This document shows, piece by piece, positions 1-8,645 of a stretch of 64,000 nt of DNA. The translations under genes and the position numbers were made by a program. Position 1 is the stretch's first letter, and each line of letters opens with the position of its first letter. The DNA is from Leucothrix mucor DSM 2157 (lineage in GTDB: Bacteria > Pseudomonadota > Gammaproteobacteria > Thiotrichales > Thiotrichaceae). The stretch is from assembly GCF_000419525.1 (NCBI RefSeq), contig NZ_ATTE01000001.1, positions 3,631,501 to 3,695,500 of the forward strand, given 5' to 3'. The notes beneath the pieces are model-generated. The model worked only from the letters and a program-made list of their open reading frames with translations. It was not told where the DNA came from and made no database searches.

Positions 1-307
1 TAATCACCGGATGGCCTAATTGTGCCAGCGCATGACCCACAAATTTATAATCCGTTTTGGTTCCGGTTCGCCAAGCGCCACCATACACAAACACCACCGG
101 CACTTTGCCTTGGTCAATTTTGGGCTTGTAAATATCCATTGATTGACGGGGTGAGTCTCCATACTTCACCGTAGTCATTGTGTAGCCATTGGTATCTAGC
201 ATCGAATTGATCTGCTCGGCAGGATTGATAGAACAGGCGCTAATCAGCACCGACGACAAACCTGTAAAAATCAGCAACAGACTTAAGCGAACCTTTTTAA
301 TACTCAT
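1..307 (-). CDS. Lipoprotein alpha/beta hydrolase (5' part only)
   Basis: Only the first 102 codons are present; the gene leaves the window at its left edge. The N-terminus is a lipoprotein signal with lipobox LISAC (Cys25), so the protein should be anchored in a membrane facing the periplasm. Residues 71-82 read VVFVYGGAWRTG, which matches the HGGxW-type oxyanion-hole strand of carboxylesterase/BD-FAE-like alpha/beta hydrolases; the nucleophile and catalytic triad lie outside the window. The start codon overlaps the stop of the upstream exporter gene by four bases (ATGA), so the two are translationally coupled. Substrate unknown; family assignment rests on one motif plus the strand before it. 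Confidence 0.7.
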   Translation of the reverse strand, partial: MSIKKVRLSLLLIFTGLSSVLISACSINPAEQINSMLDTNGYTMTTVKYGDSPRQSMDIYKPKIDQGKVPVVFVYGGAWRTGTKTDYKFVGHALAQLGHPVI

Positions 308-1557
308 AATGCTCCCATGCGTTGAGTTGTTAAACGTTCTACCGGCTTCTCCTGAATAGGCCAATGCAAAAGCGCCGCCACCAGAGACAAACCAATACCA
401 ATCCACCAAACTAAATCATAATTTCCGGTGCGCTCATACGTCCATCCACCGAGCCACACCCCACTAAAACTGCCTAACTGATGCCCTAAAAATACGAAGC
501 CGTAGAGCAACGACATATAACGGGTACCAAACATCATTGCCACCATGCCTGAGGTCGGCGGTACCGTTGCCAACCACAACAGGCCCATTGCAGCGCAAAA
601 GGCGAACACACTCACCAAGCTAATGGGTATCAGCATAAAGGCTGTAATCGCTACCGCTCGCAGCAGATAAATCCAAATCAACACAGAGCGGCGTTCGCGC
701 CTGCCGGAGATAATGCCTGACATATACGCACCAAACACATTAAACAGGCCAATGGTTGCTACACTCCAAGCCCCGATTTTGGCATCAAAGCCAAGATCTG
801 ACAAATATGCAGGTAGATGAGCGGTAATAAATGCCACGTGGAAACCGCAAACAAAGAAGCCTGCGACCAGCAATACGTAAGAACGGTGCCTAAAAGCTTC
901 ACTCAAGGCTTGGCGCATGGTTTGCGCAGGCACATTAGTTTCTGACTTCCCGCCACCGGCATAAGGCGCTAATGGCATGGCCAAGACAGCCATCGCAAAG
1001 GCGGAGAGGGCCAGAATATGCAAAGCATTCACCCAGCCCACATTATCAATTAAGCCTTGAGAGATCGGCACCACCAGAAACTGCCCCATTGAACCCGCTG
1101 CGGTTCCGACACCGAGTACCCACTGCCTGCGATCTTCACTCACAGCCCGCGCTAACGCCGGCAGCACAATGCCAAACGAGGTTCCGGCCACACCAGCACC
1201 GACCATCATTCCAGCCGTGCTGTGCAGCATCCAAGGTGCTGTCACATGTGGCATCAAGCCCATGCCCAATGCGTAAATCACCACACCTGAAATAATCACC
1301 CGAACATTGCCAAAGCGGTCAGCTAAACCACCAGCGAATACCGCGACTACGCCCCAGACTAGGTTTTGGATTGCCATTGAGAAGCCAATCACATCACGCC
1401 CCCAGCCATTCGCCTCGCTAATTGGCTTAACAAACAGGCCAAAACCTGAGCGATAACCAAAGGACAGCATTACCAGCAGGCAAGCAGAAATCAGTAACAA
1501 CCAAGTACTGGACGGAATTTTGGACAGAGGCTTATGGGTAGACATGGAGGGGCTCAT
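304..1557 (-). CDS. MFS transporter
   Basis: A 417-residue integral membrane protein with about 12 hydrophobic segments in two halves, typical major facilitator length. The loop after the second helix reads GGLADRFGN, the GxLaDrxG signature of MFS carriers, and a related RRERR-rich loop follows in the second half. It resembles MFS_1 members of the oxalate/formate or monocarboxylate antiporter type, but the substrate cannot be read from sequence. It is the first gene of a pair with the lipoprotein hydrolase, so it may import or export that enzyme's ester or product. Two in-frame ATGs (1557 and 1545) are possible; neither has a strong ribosome binding site. Confidence 0.85.
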   Translation of the reverse strand: MSPSMSTHKPLSKIPSSTWLLLISACLLVMLSFGYRSGFGLFVKPISEANGWGRDVIGFSMAIQNLVWGVVAVFAGGLADRFGNVRVIISGVVIYALGMGLMPHVTAPWMLHSTAGMMVGAGVAGTSFGIVLPALARAVSEDRRQWVLGVGTAAGSMGQFLVVPISQGLIDNVGWVNALHILALSAFAMAVLAMPLAPYAGGGKSETNVPAQTMRQALSEAFRHRSYVLLVAGFFVCGFHVAFITAHLPAYLSDLGFDAKIGAWSVATIGLFNVFGAYMSGIISGRRERRSVLIWIYLLRAVAITAFMLIPISLVSVFAFCAAMGLLWLATVPPTSGMVAMMFGTRYMSLLYGFVFLGHQLGSFSGVWLGGWTYERTGNYDLVWWIGIGLSLVAALLHWPIQEKPVERLTTQRMGAL

Positions 1558-1679
1558 ATTGGGGCCAAAGGGAGGGAGTCAAAAGTATAGCCTTCAACGC
1601 TCTCACCATAAACCACAACCATCGCATTCCTTAGCAATTGGCGTTAGTATCGCTGGCTCTTTAGTCCAACCCCAATGCT

Positions 1680-2609
1680 GTGACTGCTATGCAAACCAAC
1701 TTATTAGACCGGGCTTCACCCTATTTACTGCTGGTACTCACTACGTTGTTCTGGGCTGGCAATATCAATTTGGGTCGCGCCATTTCCGGCGAAGTCCCAC
1801 CGCTGGGCTTATCTTTCTGGCGTTGGATAGTGGCATTTGCCTGCCTGCTTCCTTTTGCCTACAAACCCATGCAACAGCAGTGGGCAACCCTGAAATCTCA
1901 CTTATGGTTGGTGTTAGCGCTATCGGCTACTGGCGTCGCGGGCTTTAATAGCTTTGTGTATCTCGGCTTGCAAAGTACCTCAGCGACCAATGGTGTTTTG
2001 ATGCAATCCATCTCGCCGGTGCTGATTATTCTGCTATCTACCCTGTTTTTTGCTGATAAGGCCAACCTGCAGCAATGGATTGGGGTGTTGGTGTCATTAG
2101 CAGGAGTCGGCGTCATTCTGATCCAAGGCGACATTCATACCTTACTGACATTGTCTTTCCAGACCGGTGATTTGTGGGTTATAAGTGCCGTTATTATTTG
2201 GGCAATATATACCGTATTGCTCCGCAAGCTCCCACCTGCGTTGAAAGGCTTACCGTTTTTAGGCTACTCCATGGTGTTTGGTACGCTGATGATTCTGCCA
2301 TTTTATTTGCTGGAATCATTTAACGGACGGCCTATGCCAATTACTACTACCTCAATAATGGCTGTGACCTATGTATCAATCTTTGCTTCTCTGCTAGCCT
2401 TTTTATTTTGGAATAACGCCACCTCACGGCTAGGAGCCAATCGCACGGGCCAATTCATTCACCTGCTACCAGTCTTTGGACTCACGATTGCGACTTTGAT
2501 CTTAGGTGAGCGCCTGCAAGGTTTTCATTATATCGGGATTATTTTAGTCGCTAGCGGGCTGGTCTTAGCCAACTTAACACGTCGTCAAGCATTGGTCGCT
2601 AAAGCATGA
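1680..2609 (+). CDS. EamA-family (DMT) transporter
   Basis: A 309-residue protein with ten predicted membrane helices formed by two EamA repeats (about residues 12-142 and 158-300). The first repeat has the typical WAGNINLGRAIS start and the second ends in a GERLQGFHYIGIILVASG pattern, both characteristic of RhaT/RhtA-like metabolite exporters. GTG at 1680 or ATG at 1689 may be the start. Its stop overlaps the next gene's ATG by four bases, so translation is coupled to the thermonuclease. It is divergent from the MFS gene. The substrate is unknown; relatives move amino acids, purines or other small metabolites out of the cell. Confidence 0.85.
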   Translation: MTAMQTNLLDRASPYLLLVLTTLFWAGNINLGRAISGEVPPLGLSFWRWIVAFACLLPFAYKPMQQQWATLKSHLWLVLALSATGVAGFNSFVYLGLQSTSATNGVLMQSISPVLIILLSTLFFADKANLQQWIGVLVSLAGVGVILIQGDIHTLLTLSFQTGDLWVISAVIIWAIYTVLLRKLPPALKGLPFLGYSMVFGTLMILPFYLLESFNGRPMPITTTSIMAVTYVSIFASLLAFLFWNNATSRLGANRTGQFIHLLPVFGLTIATLILGERLQGFHYIGIILVASGLVLANLTRRQALVAKA

Positions 2610-3133
2610 AAGCACTGAAGTACATGGGCTTTGTGCTCACGCTAAGTTTGCTGGCAGTGGTGTTACAGCACTTTAAAGCACCGCCTCCGTCCTCTCCGGA
2701 GTCCTGCAATCTAAGCGGTGAGATCACCAAAGTTACCGATGGCGATAGTGTTGAAATCACAGATGAGGAAGGCACTGTTCAACAGATTCGTTTAGCGGGT
2801 ATTGATGCGCCAGAGTACAACCAATCCTACGGGCGTGCGGCGAAGAATTTTTTAGCCGCGATCATTGATCAGCAGTCGCTGTGTATTGAGTGGGATAAAG
2901 CTGATCGTTATAAACGGCTAGTCGGTAAGATTTGGTATCAAGGTCAGGATGTGAACCTTCAGATTGTTGAAGCTGGACTGGCGTGGCACTACAAATACTA
3001 TGAAGATGAGCAAACAGCCGCCGATCGAAAGTTATATGCCCAAGCAGAGAAACAAGCCAAAGCCGCTAAAAAAGGACTCTGGCAAGGGAAGAAAGCGGTG
3101 GCTCCATGGGATTGGCGTAAAGGTGAGCGCTAG
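2606..3133 (+). CDS. Exported thermonuclease-family protein (SNase-like)
   Basis: A 175-residue protein with an N-terminal hydrophobic helix (about 5-22) followed by a staphylococcal-nuclease fold. The catalytic set of S. aureus nuclease is preserved: TDGDS at 44-48, RLAGIDAPE with Arg62, Asp67 and Glu70, and DRYKR with Arg104. It should therefore be an active calcium-dependent nuclease that acts in the periplasm or outside the cell, anchored or secreted through the N-terminal helix. It overlaps the EamA exporter by four bases. A Lys-rich C-terminus (about 150-175) may bind nucleic acid. Confidence 0.85.
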   Translation: MKALKYMGFVLTLSLLAVVLQHFKAPPPSSPESCNLSGEITKVTDGDSVEITDEEGTVQQIRLAGIDAPEYNQSYGRAAKNFLAAIIDQQSLCIEWDKADRYKRLVGKIWYQGQDVNLQIVEAGLAWHYKYYEDEQTAADRKLYAQAEKQAKAAKKGLWQGKKAVAPWDWRKGER

Positions 3134-3211
3134 GTTTTTAAACCTAATACATGGCCCACAAGCTGCCTAAGTTTAGCACTTGGGTTAGGTCATACTAAAC
3201 GTGACTCAAAC

Positions 3212-4249
3212 CTAATCAGGCATTTGCTCAAGCAATAACTGCCCAGCCTGTGCACCATATTGCTGAATCACAGAAGCAGAACTCAAGCTGCCCCATAAAA
3301 TCTGCGTCGCCAGATCTTTGCCATGCAATTTCGCAGAGATCAGCCCCACTGAAAATGCATCCCCCGCACCCAGACTATCCGTCACTTCCACATCAACCGG
3401 TGGCGCCCAATAATGATGTTCGCCATCAAAAATTTGCGCTCCACGACAGCCATCCGTAATACACACAATCTCAACGCCTGCTTTTAAAAAGGCATCCGCC
3501 AAGCGCCGCACATCGGTAATGCAAGTCACAGGTTTGGTCGTATAATCCCCAACCACCGGCTCACCATAATGCTCCGGCTTTGCCTCATCCACTGACAGCA
3601 CATCAAAAGCCAATCCCGTAAAATCACGCGCCTCTTCAGCATTTAGAATCAGCATATCAATCAGTGGAAATACATCGCGATATTCATCAAAGCCATGCTG
3701 AAATTGCGTTTTACCCGGATTCCAACCGATCAAGCGCTCTTCATCGGTATATTTCGCCGCTAAGGCATGCAGAATTTCATTGGCATTCTGTTGGAGATGG
3801 CCAATATAAAAGGCTTGGCTTTCGGGTAAGCCGTCAATAATCGCAGAGGTAAAATGTTCGCTCTTCAGGCGCTTATGAAGCACTGTGCGCCCGCCGGTCC
3901 AATCACTTAAGATCACTGATAAGCTACAGCTTTGGCCGGGTTCAACAATTAGGTAGTCGGTATTGATATGTTGCTGCTTAAGGATATCCAGCACGAAGTG
4001 AGAATTAACATCATCCCCAATCACGCCGACCGCAGCGGTCGAAAAGCCCAGCTTAGTAAACCCCGTTGCAGAGTTTGAAGCGCCACCACCGCAGAGCATT
4101 AAGGCATCCTGTATCGGAATCTTATCGCCCAGTGGCAAGGTCATGCTGGCTTCATTTTGAAACTCAGACAGGGTAATTGACTCCCCTGCCTGAAGCTTTA
4201 GCAAGACATCCAAAGTAATGGAGCCGAAGGTCAAAATATCAAATTTCAT
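3212..4249 (-). CDS. PfkB-family carbohydrate kinase
   Basis: A 345-residue ribokinase/PfkB-type sugar kinase. Both family signatures are present: the N-terminal GGGASNSATGFTKLG region that lines the sugar site and the C-terminal TDSLGAGDAFSVGL (about 290-303) with the GAGD anion hole and catalytic Asp297. An excellent ribosome binding site (GGAGGTGAGG) precedes ATG 4249. The protein should phosphorylate a sugar or nucleoside with ATP; the exact substrate (fructose, ribose, adenosine-like) cannot be told. The only neighbour on the same strand is the DUF2853 gene upstream, 31 bases away, which may share its transcript. Confidence 0.87.
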   Translation of the reverse strand: MKFDILTFGSITLDVLLKLQAGESITLSEFQNEASMTLPLGDKIPIQDALMLCGGGASNSATGFTKLGFSTAAVGVIGDDVNSHFVLDILKQQHINTDYLIVEPGQSCSLSVILSDWTGGRTVLHKRLKSEHFTSAIIDGLPESQAFYIGHLQQNANEILHALAAKYTDEERLIGWNPGKTQFQHGFDEYRDVFPLIDMLILNAEEARDFTGLAFDVLSVDEAKPEHYGEPVVGDYTTKPVTCITDVRRLADAFLKAGVEIVCITDGCRGAQIFDGEHHYWAPPVDVEVTDSLGAGDAFSVGLISAKLHGKDLATQILWGSLSSASVIQQYGAQAGQLLLEQMPD

Positions 4250-4280
4250 CGCCTCACCTCCCCACTTTGGGTGTTAAGTC

Positions 4281-4622
4281 TTAGGCGTAAATAGACTCTT
4301 TCTTAAAGTGCTTAGCCAACAAGTAGTACACCACGGCGCGCTGCTTGTTAGGATTTGATTTTCCGTATTGCTCTAGTACTGCAGCGATTGCAGAATCCAG
4401 CTCTGGGCCATCAGTTAAACCTAACTTCTTGATCAGAAAGTTGTTTTTAACGGTTTCCAGCTCTTTTTTATCGCTACCAGCCACTGACGCTGAGTCTTTA
4501 TTATAGATAGAAGGACCACAGCCAATCGTGACCTTAGTCAAGAAATCCATATCTGGCTCTACACCACATTTTTCTTTTAAGTCTACGGCATACTTGGCAA
4601 TTAAATCGTCTCTTTTACTCAT
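4281..4622 (-). CDS. DUF2853 family protein
   Basis: A 113-residue soluble protein that matches the conserved DUF2853 pattern throughout: the MSKRDDLIAKYAVDLKEK start, the TKVTIGCGPSIYNKDS centre, the NFLIKKLGLTDGPELD segment and the AVVYYLLAKHFKKE end. The family consists of small helical proteins of unknown function found in diverse bacteria. The start is set by an AGAGGATG ribosome binding site just upstream. It may be co-transcribed with the PfkB kinase that follows. No function can be given. Confidence 0.85.
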   Translation of the reverse strand: MSKRDDLIAKYAVDLKEKCGVEPDMDFLTKVTIGCGPSIYNKDSASVAGSDKKELETVKNNFLIKKLGLTDGPELDSAIAAVLEQYGKSNPNKQRAVVYYLLAKHFKKESIYA

Positions 4623-4762
4623 GACATCCTCTGTTTTAAATTAATTTGTCGCCCTACTGTACATTAGTAGGAGGTGACAGAACAGAGCATAAAAGGCCGA
4701 CAAATTCATATTTTTTTCATTTACACTATATCTCTGGCCCAGTGGATAAAAAGCAGCACCCT

Positions 4763-5698
4763 ATGAACTACGACATTATCGGCGATATTCACGGCTGTCA
4801 TGACTCTTTGACGGCCCTACTGCAAAAGCTCGACTATCAACTTATCGATGGCATTTACCAGCATCGTGACCGTAAAGCCGTATTTTTAGGCGATTTTGTC
4901 GATCGCGGGCCACACCAATTCGAAGTGATTGAAACTGCTCGTGCCATGATCGAAGCGGGCCATGCCTATGCGGTCATGGGTAATCATGAGTTTAATGCGA
5001 TTGCCTATGCCACGCCTGACCCAGAGGATAATGGTTTTTTACGCGCCCACACCGAGCGCAATACCCGTAATCATCAGGCATTTTTAGATGCCATGCTCGA
5101 TCATCCCGAGCGCTATGCCGATACCATTGACTGGTTCCGCACCCTGCCGCTCTGGTTGGATCTTGGCGATATCCGCATTATCCATGCTTGCTGGGACCGT
5201 GATGTGATTGCGCAAATCCAACAACATTACAGCGAAGATGGCCTGATCAATGAAACCCTGCTAAGGGCTGCAAGCAATCCGAAATGCTGGGAGCATGAAG
5301 CAATTGAAACCTTACTTAAAGGTAAAGAGATTCGCCTAAGCGATGGCGCCAGCTTTAAAGACTCCGGCGGCATCAAGCGCCATTACATGCGCATTCGCTG
5401 GTGGGATAGTAATGCCACGACTTATAAGAAAGCCTTTGTCGGGCCGCCAGCTGCGCTTAGTCATATAGAAGATGACCCAATTGAAGGCGATCACCTGATT
5501 GAATACGGACATCATGAAGTGCCGTTATTCATCGGCCACTACTGGATGCAAGGCACACCAACCCCATTAACTCAGAATATTGCCTGTGTGGATTACAGTA
5601 TTGCACGACGCGATGGCAAGCTCTGTGCCTACCGCTGGGATGGTGAGACGGATTTGGATACTAAAAAATACGTGTGCGTATCCCGGCTGGAGCCGTAA
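4763..5698 (+). CDS. Metallophosphoesterase (ApaH/PrpE-like)
   Basis: A 311-residue calcineurin-like phosphoesterase. The three metal-binding motifs are in order near the N-terminus: GDIHGCHDSL (about 6-15), FLGDFVDRGP and VMGNHEFNAIAY, followed later by IHACWD and FIGHYW histidine motifs. The arrangement resembles the ApaH/PrpE and serine/threonine phosphatase branch, so hydrolysis of diadenosine polyphosphates or phosphoproteins is plausible. I chose ATG 4763 because the domain begins four residues later; an in-frame extension back to 4646 looks like leader sequence. The gene stands alone, divergent from DUF2853. Confidence 0.85.
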   Translation: MNYDIIGDIHGCHDSLTALLQKLDYQLIDGIYQHRDRKAVFLGDFVDRGPHQFEVIETARAMIEAGHAYAVMGNHEFNAIAYATPDPEDNGFLRAHTERNTRNHQAFLDAMLDHPERYADTIDWFRTLPLWLDLGDIRIIHACWDRDVIAQIQQHYSEDGLINETLLRAASNPKCWEHEAIETLLKGKEIRLSDGASFKDSGGIKRHYMRIRWWDSNATTYKKAFVGPPAALSHIEDDPIEGDHLIEYGHHEVPLFIGHYWMQGTPTPLTQNIACVDYSIARRDGKLCAYRWDGETDLDTKKYVCVSRLEP

Positions 5699-5727
5699 TA
5701 ATGGCCCAGCCGAGAGGCGGTCACTGA

Positions 5728-6816
5728 TTAGAGTTTAGAGTCTTCGTTCAACGCTTTTAAACGATTTCTACGCTCCTTTATATCCAGCTCTTTAAGTGCT
5801 TTAACCTTGGCATAAAAGACAGTCCAGTCACCATTGGACTCTTCCAGCAACTGCTCAAAGGCATTCACAAAGCCATGGTAAGCGCCAAACAATACTAAGG
5901 AAGCATTATTCATCGGCTTCTTAAACCATCTGTCATAGCCTGTCGTACCGCCGCCTTTCTTTCTCAGCTCCAGATAGTCTGCACGTAAAGCATCAAAGCC
6001 TGCTTTTTTCGCCGCAGCCAATGCTTTGGTATCGGTCGCTGGAATCGCTTGATAGGCATTCTGGATTTTCTTGCGATGCTCCAGAATCAGCTTAACCACC
6101 TCAGCTTCCTTACCGCGCTGCTCCCAATGCTGAAGTACCTCTTTGCTGTATTCCCCGCCTTTGAACGTGGCCAGCCATTTTCGTACACCGACTCGCTCAA
6201 CCGTGGTGGCAAACGACTCATTAAAGGCGGCATCGCCTTCGGCATAGACTTCTTGATGCGCTAACTCATGAAAGATCAGGCCGACTAGTCCCAGATCACT
6301 GCGGCGTAACATCGTACTGAGGACCGGATCAGCAAACCAACCCAGCGTAGAATACGCCGGTGCGCCAATCACAATGACGTCATAGCCTTTATTACGTAAC
6401 TGCCGACCATAGGCTTCAGCAGCCGGCTTATTAAAGTAGCCACGGTACGGCACACAGCCGGCAACCGGGAAACAATGTTTGATTGGGCTAATTTCATAGG
6501 CCTTGGTAGCCACCACATTCCACACCACATACGGACGCTCAATGTCGACATACTGTAGATAGCTGCCATTGTTAGGAAGCTTCAATTCTTTAATACCAAA
6601 CACGCGGGCTTGCTCGACCAGCTTTAGCTTGTCGCTAACTTTTGGGTCGGTTTTGGGGTCATTCAATACATTGACAATCGGCTCTTGCTTGAGCATCACC
6701 TGGCTGTGCCCCGCAACACTTTGCGAGTAAAACTTCATCGACTCACAGGACGTCAAAGTCCCTGCGGTTGCCGTCAGCAACACTATCCAAGCCGCTTTCC
6801 TTAAGCCCTTCACCAT
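5728..6816 (-). CDS. Lipoprotein zinc aminopeptidase (PF10023 family)
   Basis: A 362-residue protein with a lipoprotein signal peptide (lipobox LTSC, Cys24). The zinc-protease motif HELAH is at 183-187 and the third ligand region FNESFATTVERVG follows at about 199, the spacing seen in the putative aminopeptidase family PF10023. The rest of the protein is helical and charged, as in that family. It should be a membrane-anchored periplasmic metallopeptidase. Substrate unknown. It is convergent with the phosphoesterase and divergent from the DUF3047 gene, with no operon partners. Confidence 0.83.
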   Translation of the reverse strand: MVKGLRKAAWIVLLTATAGTLTSCESMKFYSQSVAGHSQVMLKQEPIVNVLNDPKTDPKVSDKLKLVEQARVFGIKELKLPNNGSYLQYVDIERPYVVWNVVATKAYEISPIKHCFPVAGCVPYRGYFNKPAAEAYGRQLRNKGYDVIVIGAPAYSTLGWFADPVLSTMLRRSDLGLVGLIFHELAHQEVYAEGDAAFNESFATTVERVGVRKWLATFKGGEYSKEVLQHWEQRGKEAEVVKLILEHRKKIQNAYQAIPATDTKALAAAKKAGFDALRADYLELRKKGGGTTGYDRWFKKPMNNASLVLFGAYHGFVNAFEQLLEESNGDWTVFYAKVKALKELDIKERRNRLKALNEDSKL

Positions 6817-6950
6817 TCATTCGCTCCTACTGTTGTGACATCCGTACTGCTTATTCTTGCGTATATCAGTACTAAGTTTACGTCATTCTGAACTGCTGAC
6901 CGGTGAATGGTCAAACAATTAAGCATTCCTAATAAAAAGGTAACATAACG

Positions 6951-7601
6951 ATGAACAATAAGCTGATTGCAGGCTTGAGCCTGTTAATGATTTCCTCTGC
7001 CAGCCTCGCTGATAGTACCCGCATTAATATTGGGGAATTCTCCTCCGGATCGCTAAAAGGCTGGGAAAGTAAGTCATTTTCCGGCACTACCCAGTACAAA
7101 ATCGCCGCAGAAGGTGGCCGCAAAGTACTCAAGGCCAGCACTAATGCCGCCGCTTCAGGCCTTGGCCGTAAAATGCGTATTGATCTTAATAAGACGCCCT
7201 TCTTGAACTGGAGCTGGAAAGTCGACAAGCCGTTACCTCCTTTGAAAGAAGCAACGAAAGCCGGTGATGATTACGCTGCTCGCGTGTATGTAATTATTGA
7301 TGGTGGTGTGTTTATCTGGAAAACCCGCGCCCTAAACTACGTCTGGTCCAGCACGCCAAGTAAGGGCAATAAGTGGAACAATGCTTTCGCGCCGAAAAAT
7401 GCACGCATGCTATCGGTGCGTGACAGCCGCAATGGCCCCGGCCAATGGTTGAGTGAAAAGCAAAACGTCGCCGCTGACTTTAAAAACCTCTACGGTTTCC
7501 AGCCTCGATTTATCGATGGTATCGCGATTATGACGGATGCCGATAACAGCCGTGGCAGTACCGCTGCTACATATGGCGACATCTTTTTTACGGCCCAGTA
7601 A
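6951..7601 (+). CDS. Exported DUF3047 protein
   Basis: A 216-residue protein with a cleavable signal peptide (about 1-20, ending SLA). The remainder matches DUF3047: the LNWSWKVDKPLPP segment, DDYAARVYVIIDGG strand and the C-terminal DGIAIMTDADNSRGSTAATYGDIFF. The family is probably a periplasmic beta-sandwich of the concanavalin-like type; no activity is known. A hairpin at 7621-7650 downstream probably ends its transcript. Function unknown. Confidence 0.8.
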   Translation: MNNKLIAGLSLLMISSASLADSTRINIGEFSSGSLKGWESKSFSGTTQYKIAAEGGRKVLKASTNAAASGLGRKMRIDLNKTPFLNWSWKVDKPLPPLKEATKAGDDYAARVYVIIDGGVFIWKTRALNYVWSSTPSKGNKWNNAFAPKNARMLSVRDSRNGPGQWLSEKQNVAADFKNLYGFQPRFIDGIAIMTDADNSRGSTAATYGDIFFTAQ

Positions 7602-7620
7602 ACCGACCGACACCTGAATC

Positions 7621-7650
7621 TCAGGGGGAAAACAGAGAAAATCCCCCTGA
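7621..7650 (+). terminator. Probable terminator after the DUF3047 gene
   Basis: Perfect 9-bp inverted repeat TCAGGGGGA / TCCCCCTGA with a 12-base loop, 19 bases past the stop codon. The T tract is short (TTTG), so termination may be partial; because the stem is symmetric it could also be a processing or stabilising hairpin. Confidence 0.5.
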
Positions 7651-7692
7651 TTTGATACCGCTTATCTTTTGCTCAGTCAAAAATAACCACTT

Positions 7693-7773
7693 ATCCTGAC
7701 ACAGGATGCACGCTTATCGGTAGCAGCCTATCTTTCACTCAACAGCAACGAAGTGCTTCCCCCGACCACTTCG
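7693..7773. promoter_or_regulatory. Two inverted repeats in the sugar-transferase leader
   Basis: The 253-base gap before the sugar transferase holds a palindrome ATCCTG-ACA-CAGGAT at 7693-7707, shaped like a regulator operator, and a hairpin CGAAGTG / CACTTCG at 7749-7755 and 7767-7773 that would lie in the mRNA leader. No matching regulator is adjacent. Read directly from sequence; role is inference. Confidence 0.35.
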
Positions 7774-7854
7774 GCGTCACAGAACAAGACGCGGCAATAA
7801 CTAATAAAAATTATGTCAGAGGGCCGCCAAAGAGCGTGCTCCAGGAGAATAAAA

Positions 7855-8505
7855 ATGAGTGTCACAGTAAACCAGTTAAACCAGAACAACACTAAATCAA
7901 TCAACAGCGCTCTTGCTAGTAACTACCTGAACACTAAGCGTGTATTAGATGTTGTAACTATCATTGCGGTGTTACCGTTTGTAGCCGTATTAATGGCAGT
8001 GACTGCACTGGCTATCAAATTAGAGTCTTCAGGTTCCGTTTTCTTCTGGCAGAAACGTGTCGGCATGAACGGCAAGACATTCAACATGATGAAATTTCGC
8101 AGCATGACCTCTGATTCAGAGCAGCACGGCTCACAGTTTGCTCAAAGCAACGACATGCGTGTTACCCGTGTTGGTAAGTTCATCCGTAAATTCCGCATCG
8201 ACGAGACGCCACAGCTGTGGAACGTGATTAAAGGCGACATGAGCATCATCGGTCCACGTCCTGAGCAGGAAAGCTTTGTTAACGAGTTTAACCAAACAAT
8301 TCCTAACTACTCACTGCGCCACTTAGTTCGCCCTGGTATCACTGGCTTGGCACAGACTGAACAAGGCTATGTTGCAGATGCAGATGGCACGGTAACTAAG
8401 CTTAAGTATGACCTGTACTACATCAACAACCTGTCATTCATGACTGACTTACAGATCACACTAAAAACGATTTACACTATTCTGACGGGGTTTGGGGCTC
8501 GCTAA
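7855..8505 (+). CDS. Bacterial sugar transferase (exopolysaccharide initiation)
   Basis: A 216-residue polyprenyl-phosphate sugar-1-phosphate transferase (PF02397). Features in order: one membrane helix (about 28-52), the FFWQKRVGMNGKTFNMMKFRSM motif region split around residue 70, the KFIRKFRIDETPQLWNV catalytic segment with the Asp-Glu pair, and MSIIGPRPE. It should load the first sugar phosphate onto undecaprenyl phosphate at the inner membrane for a capsule or exopolysaccharide. ATG 7855 follows a good AGGAG site. Unlike most relatives it has no N-terminal four-helix domain and no polysaccharide genes beside it; it ends at its own strong terminator. Confidence 0.88.
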   Translation: MSVTVNQLNQNNTKSINSALASNYLNTKRVLDVVTIIAVLPFVAVLMAVTALAIKLESSGSVFFWQKRVGMNGKTFNMMKFRSMTSDSEQHGSQFAQSNDMRVTRVGKFIRKFRIDETPQLWNVIKGDMSIIGPRPEQESFVNEFNQTIPNYSLRHLVRPGITGLAQTEQGYVADADGTVTKLKYDLYYINNLSFMTDLQITLKTIYTILTGFGAR

Positions 8506-8533
8506 TTAGCGTGTTTTTCTCAGAGCAGTACTT

Positions 8534-8559
8534 GGGGCGATTTATTCGCCCCTTTTTTT
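8534..8559 (+). terminator. Rho-independent terminator of the sugar transferase
   Basis: Perfect 7-bp stem GGGGCGA / TCGCCCC with a 5-base loop followed by seven T residues, 28 bases after the stop codon. Confidence 0.9.
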
Positions 8560-8645
8560 GCTTTAAAATAAGCCGACTACTCACGTCATAGCGGCACTCC
8601 GGTTGCAACTCCGGAACCGGGCATGCATAAAAGCGAGGCTTAGCA

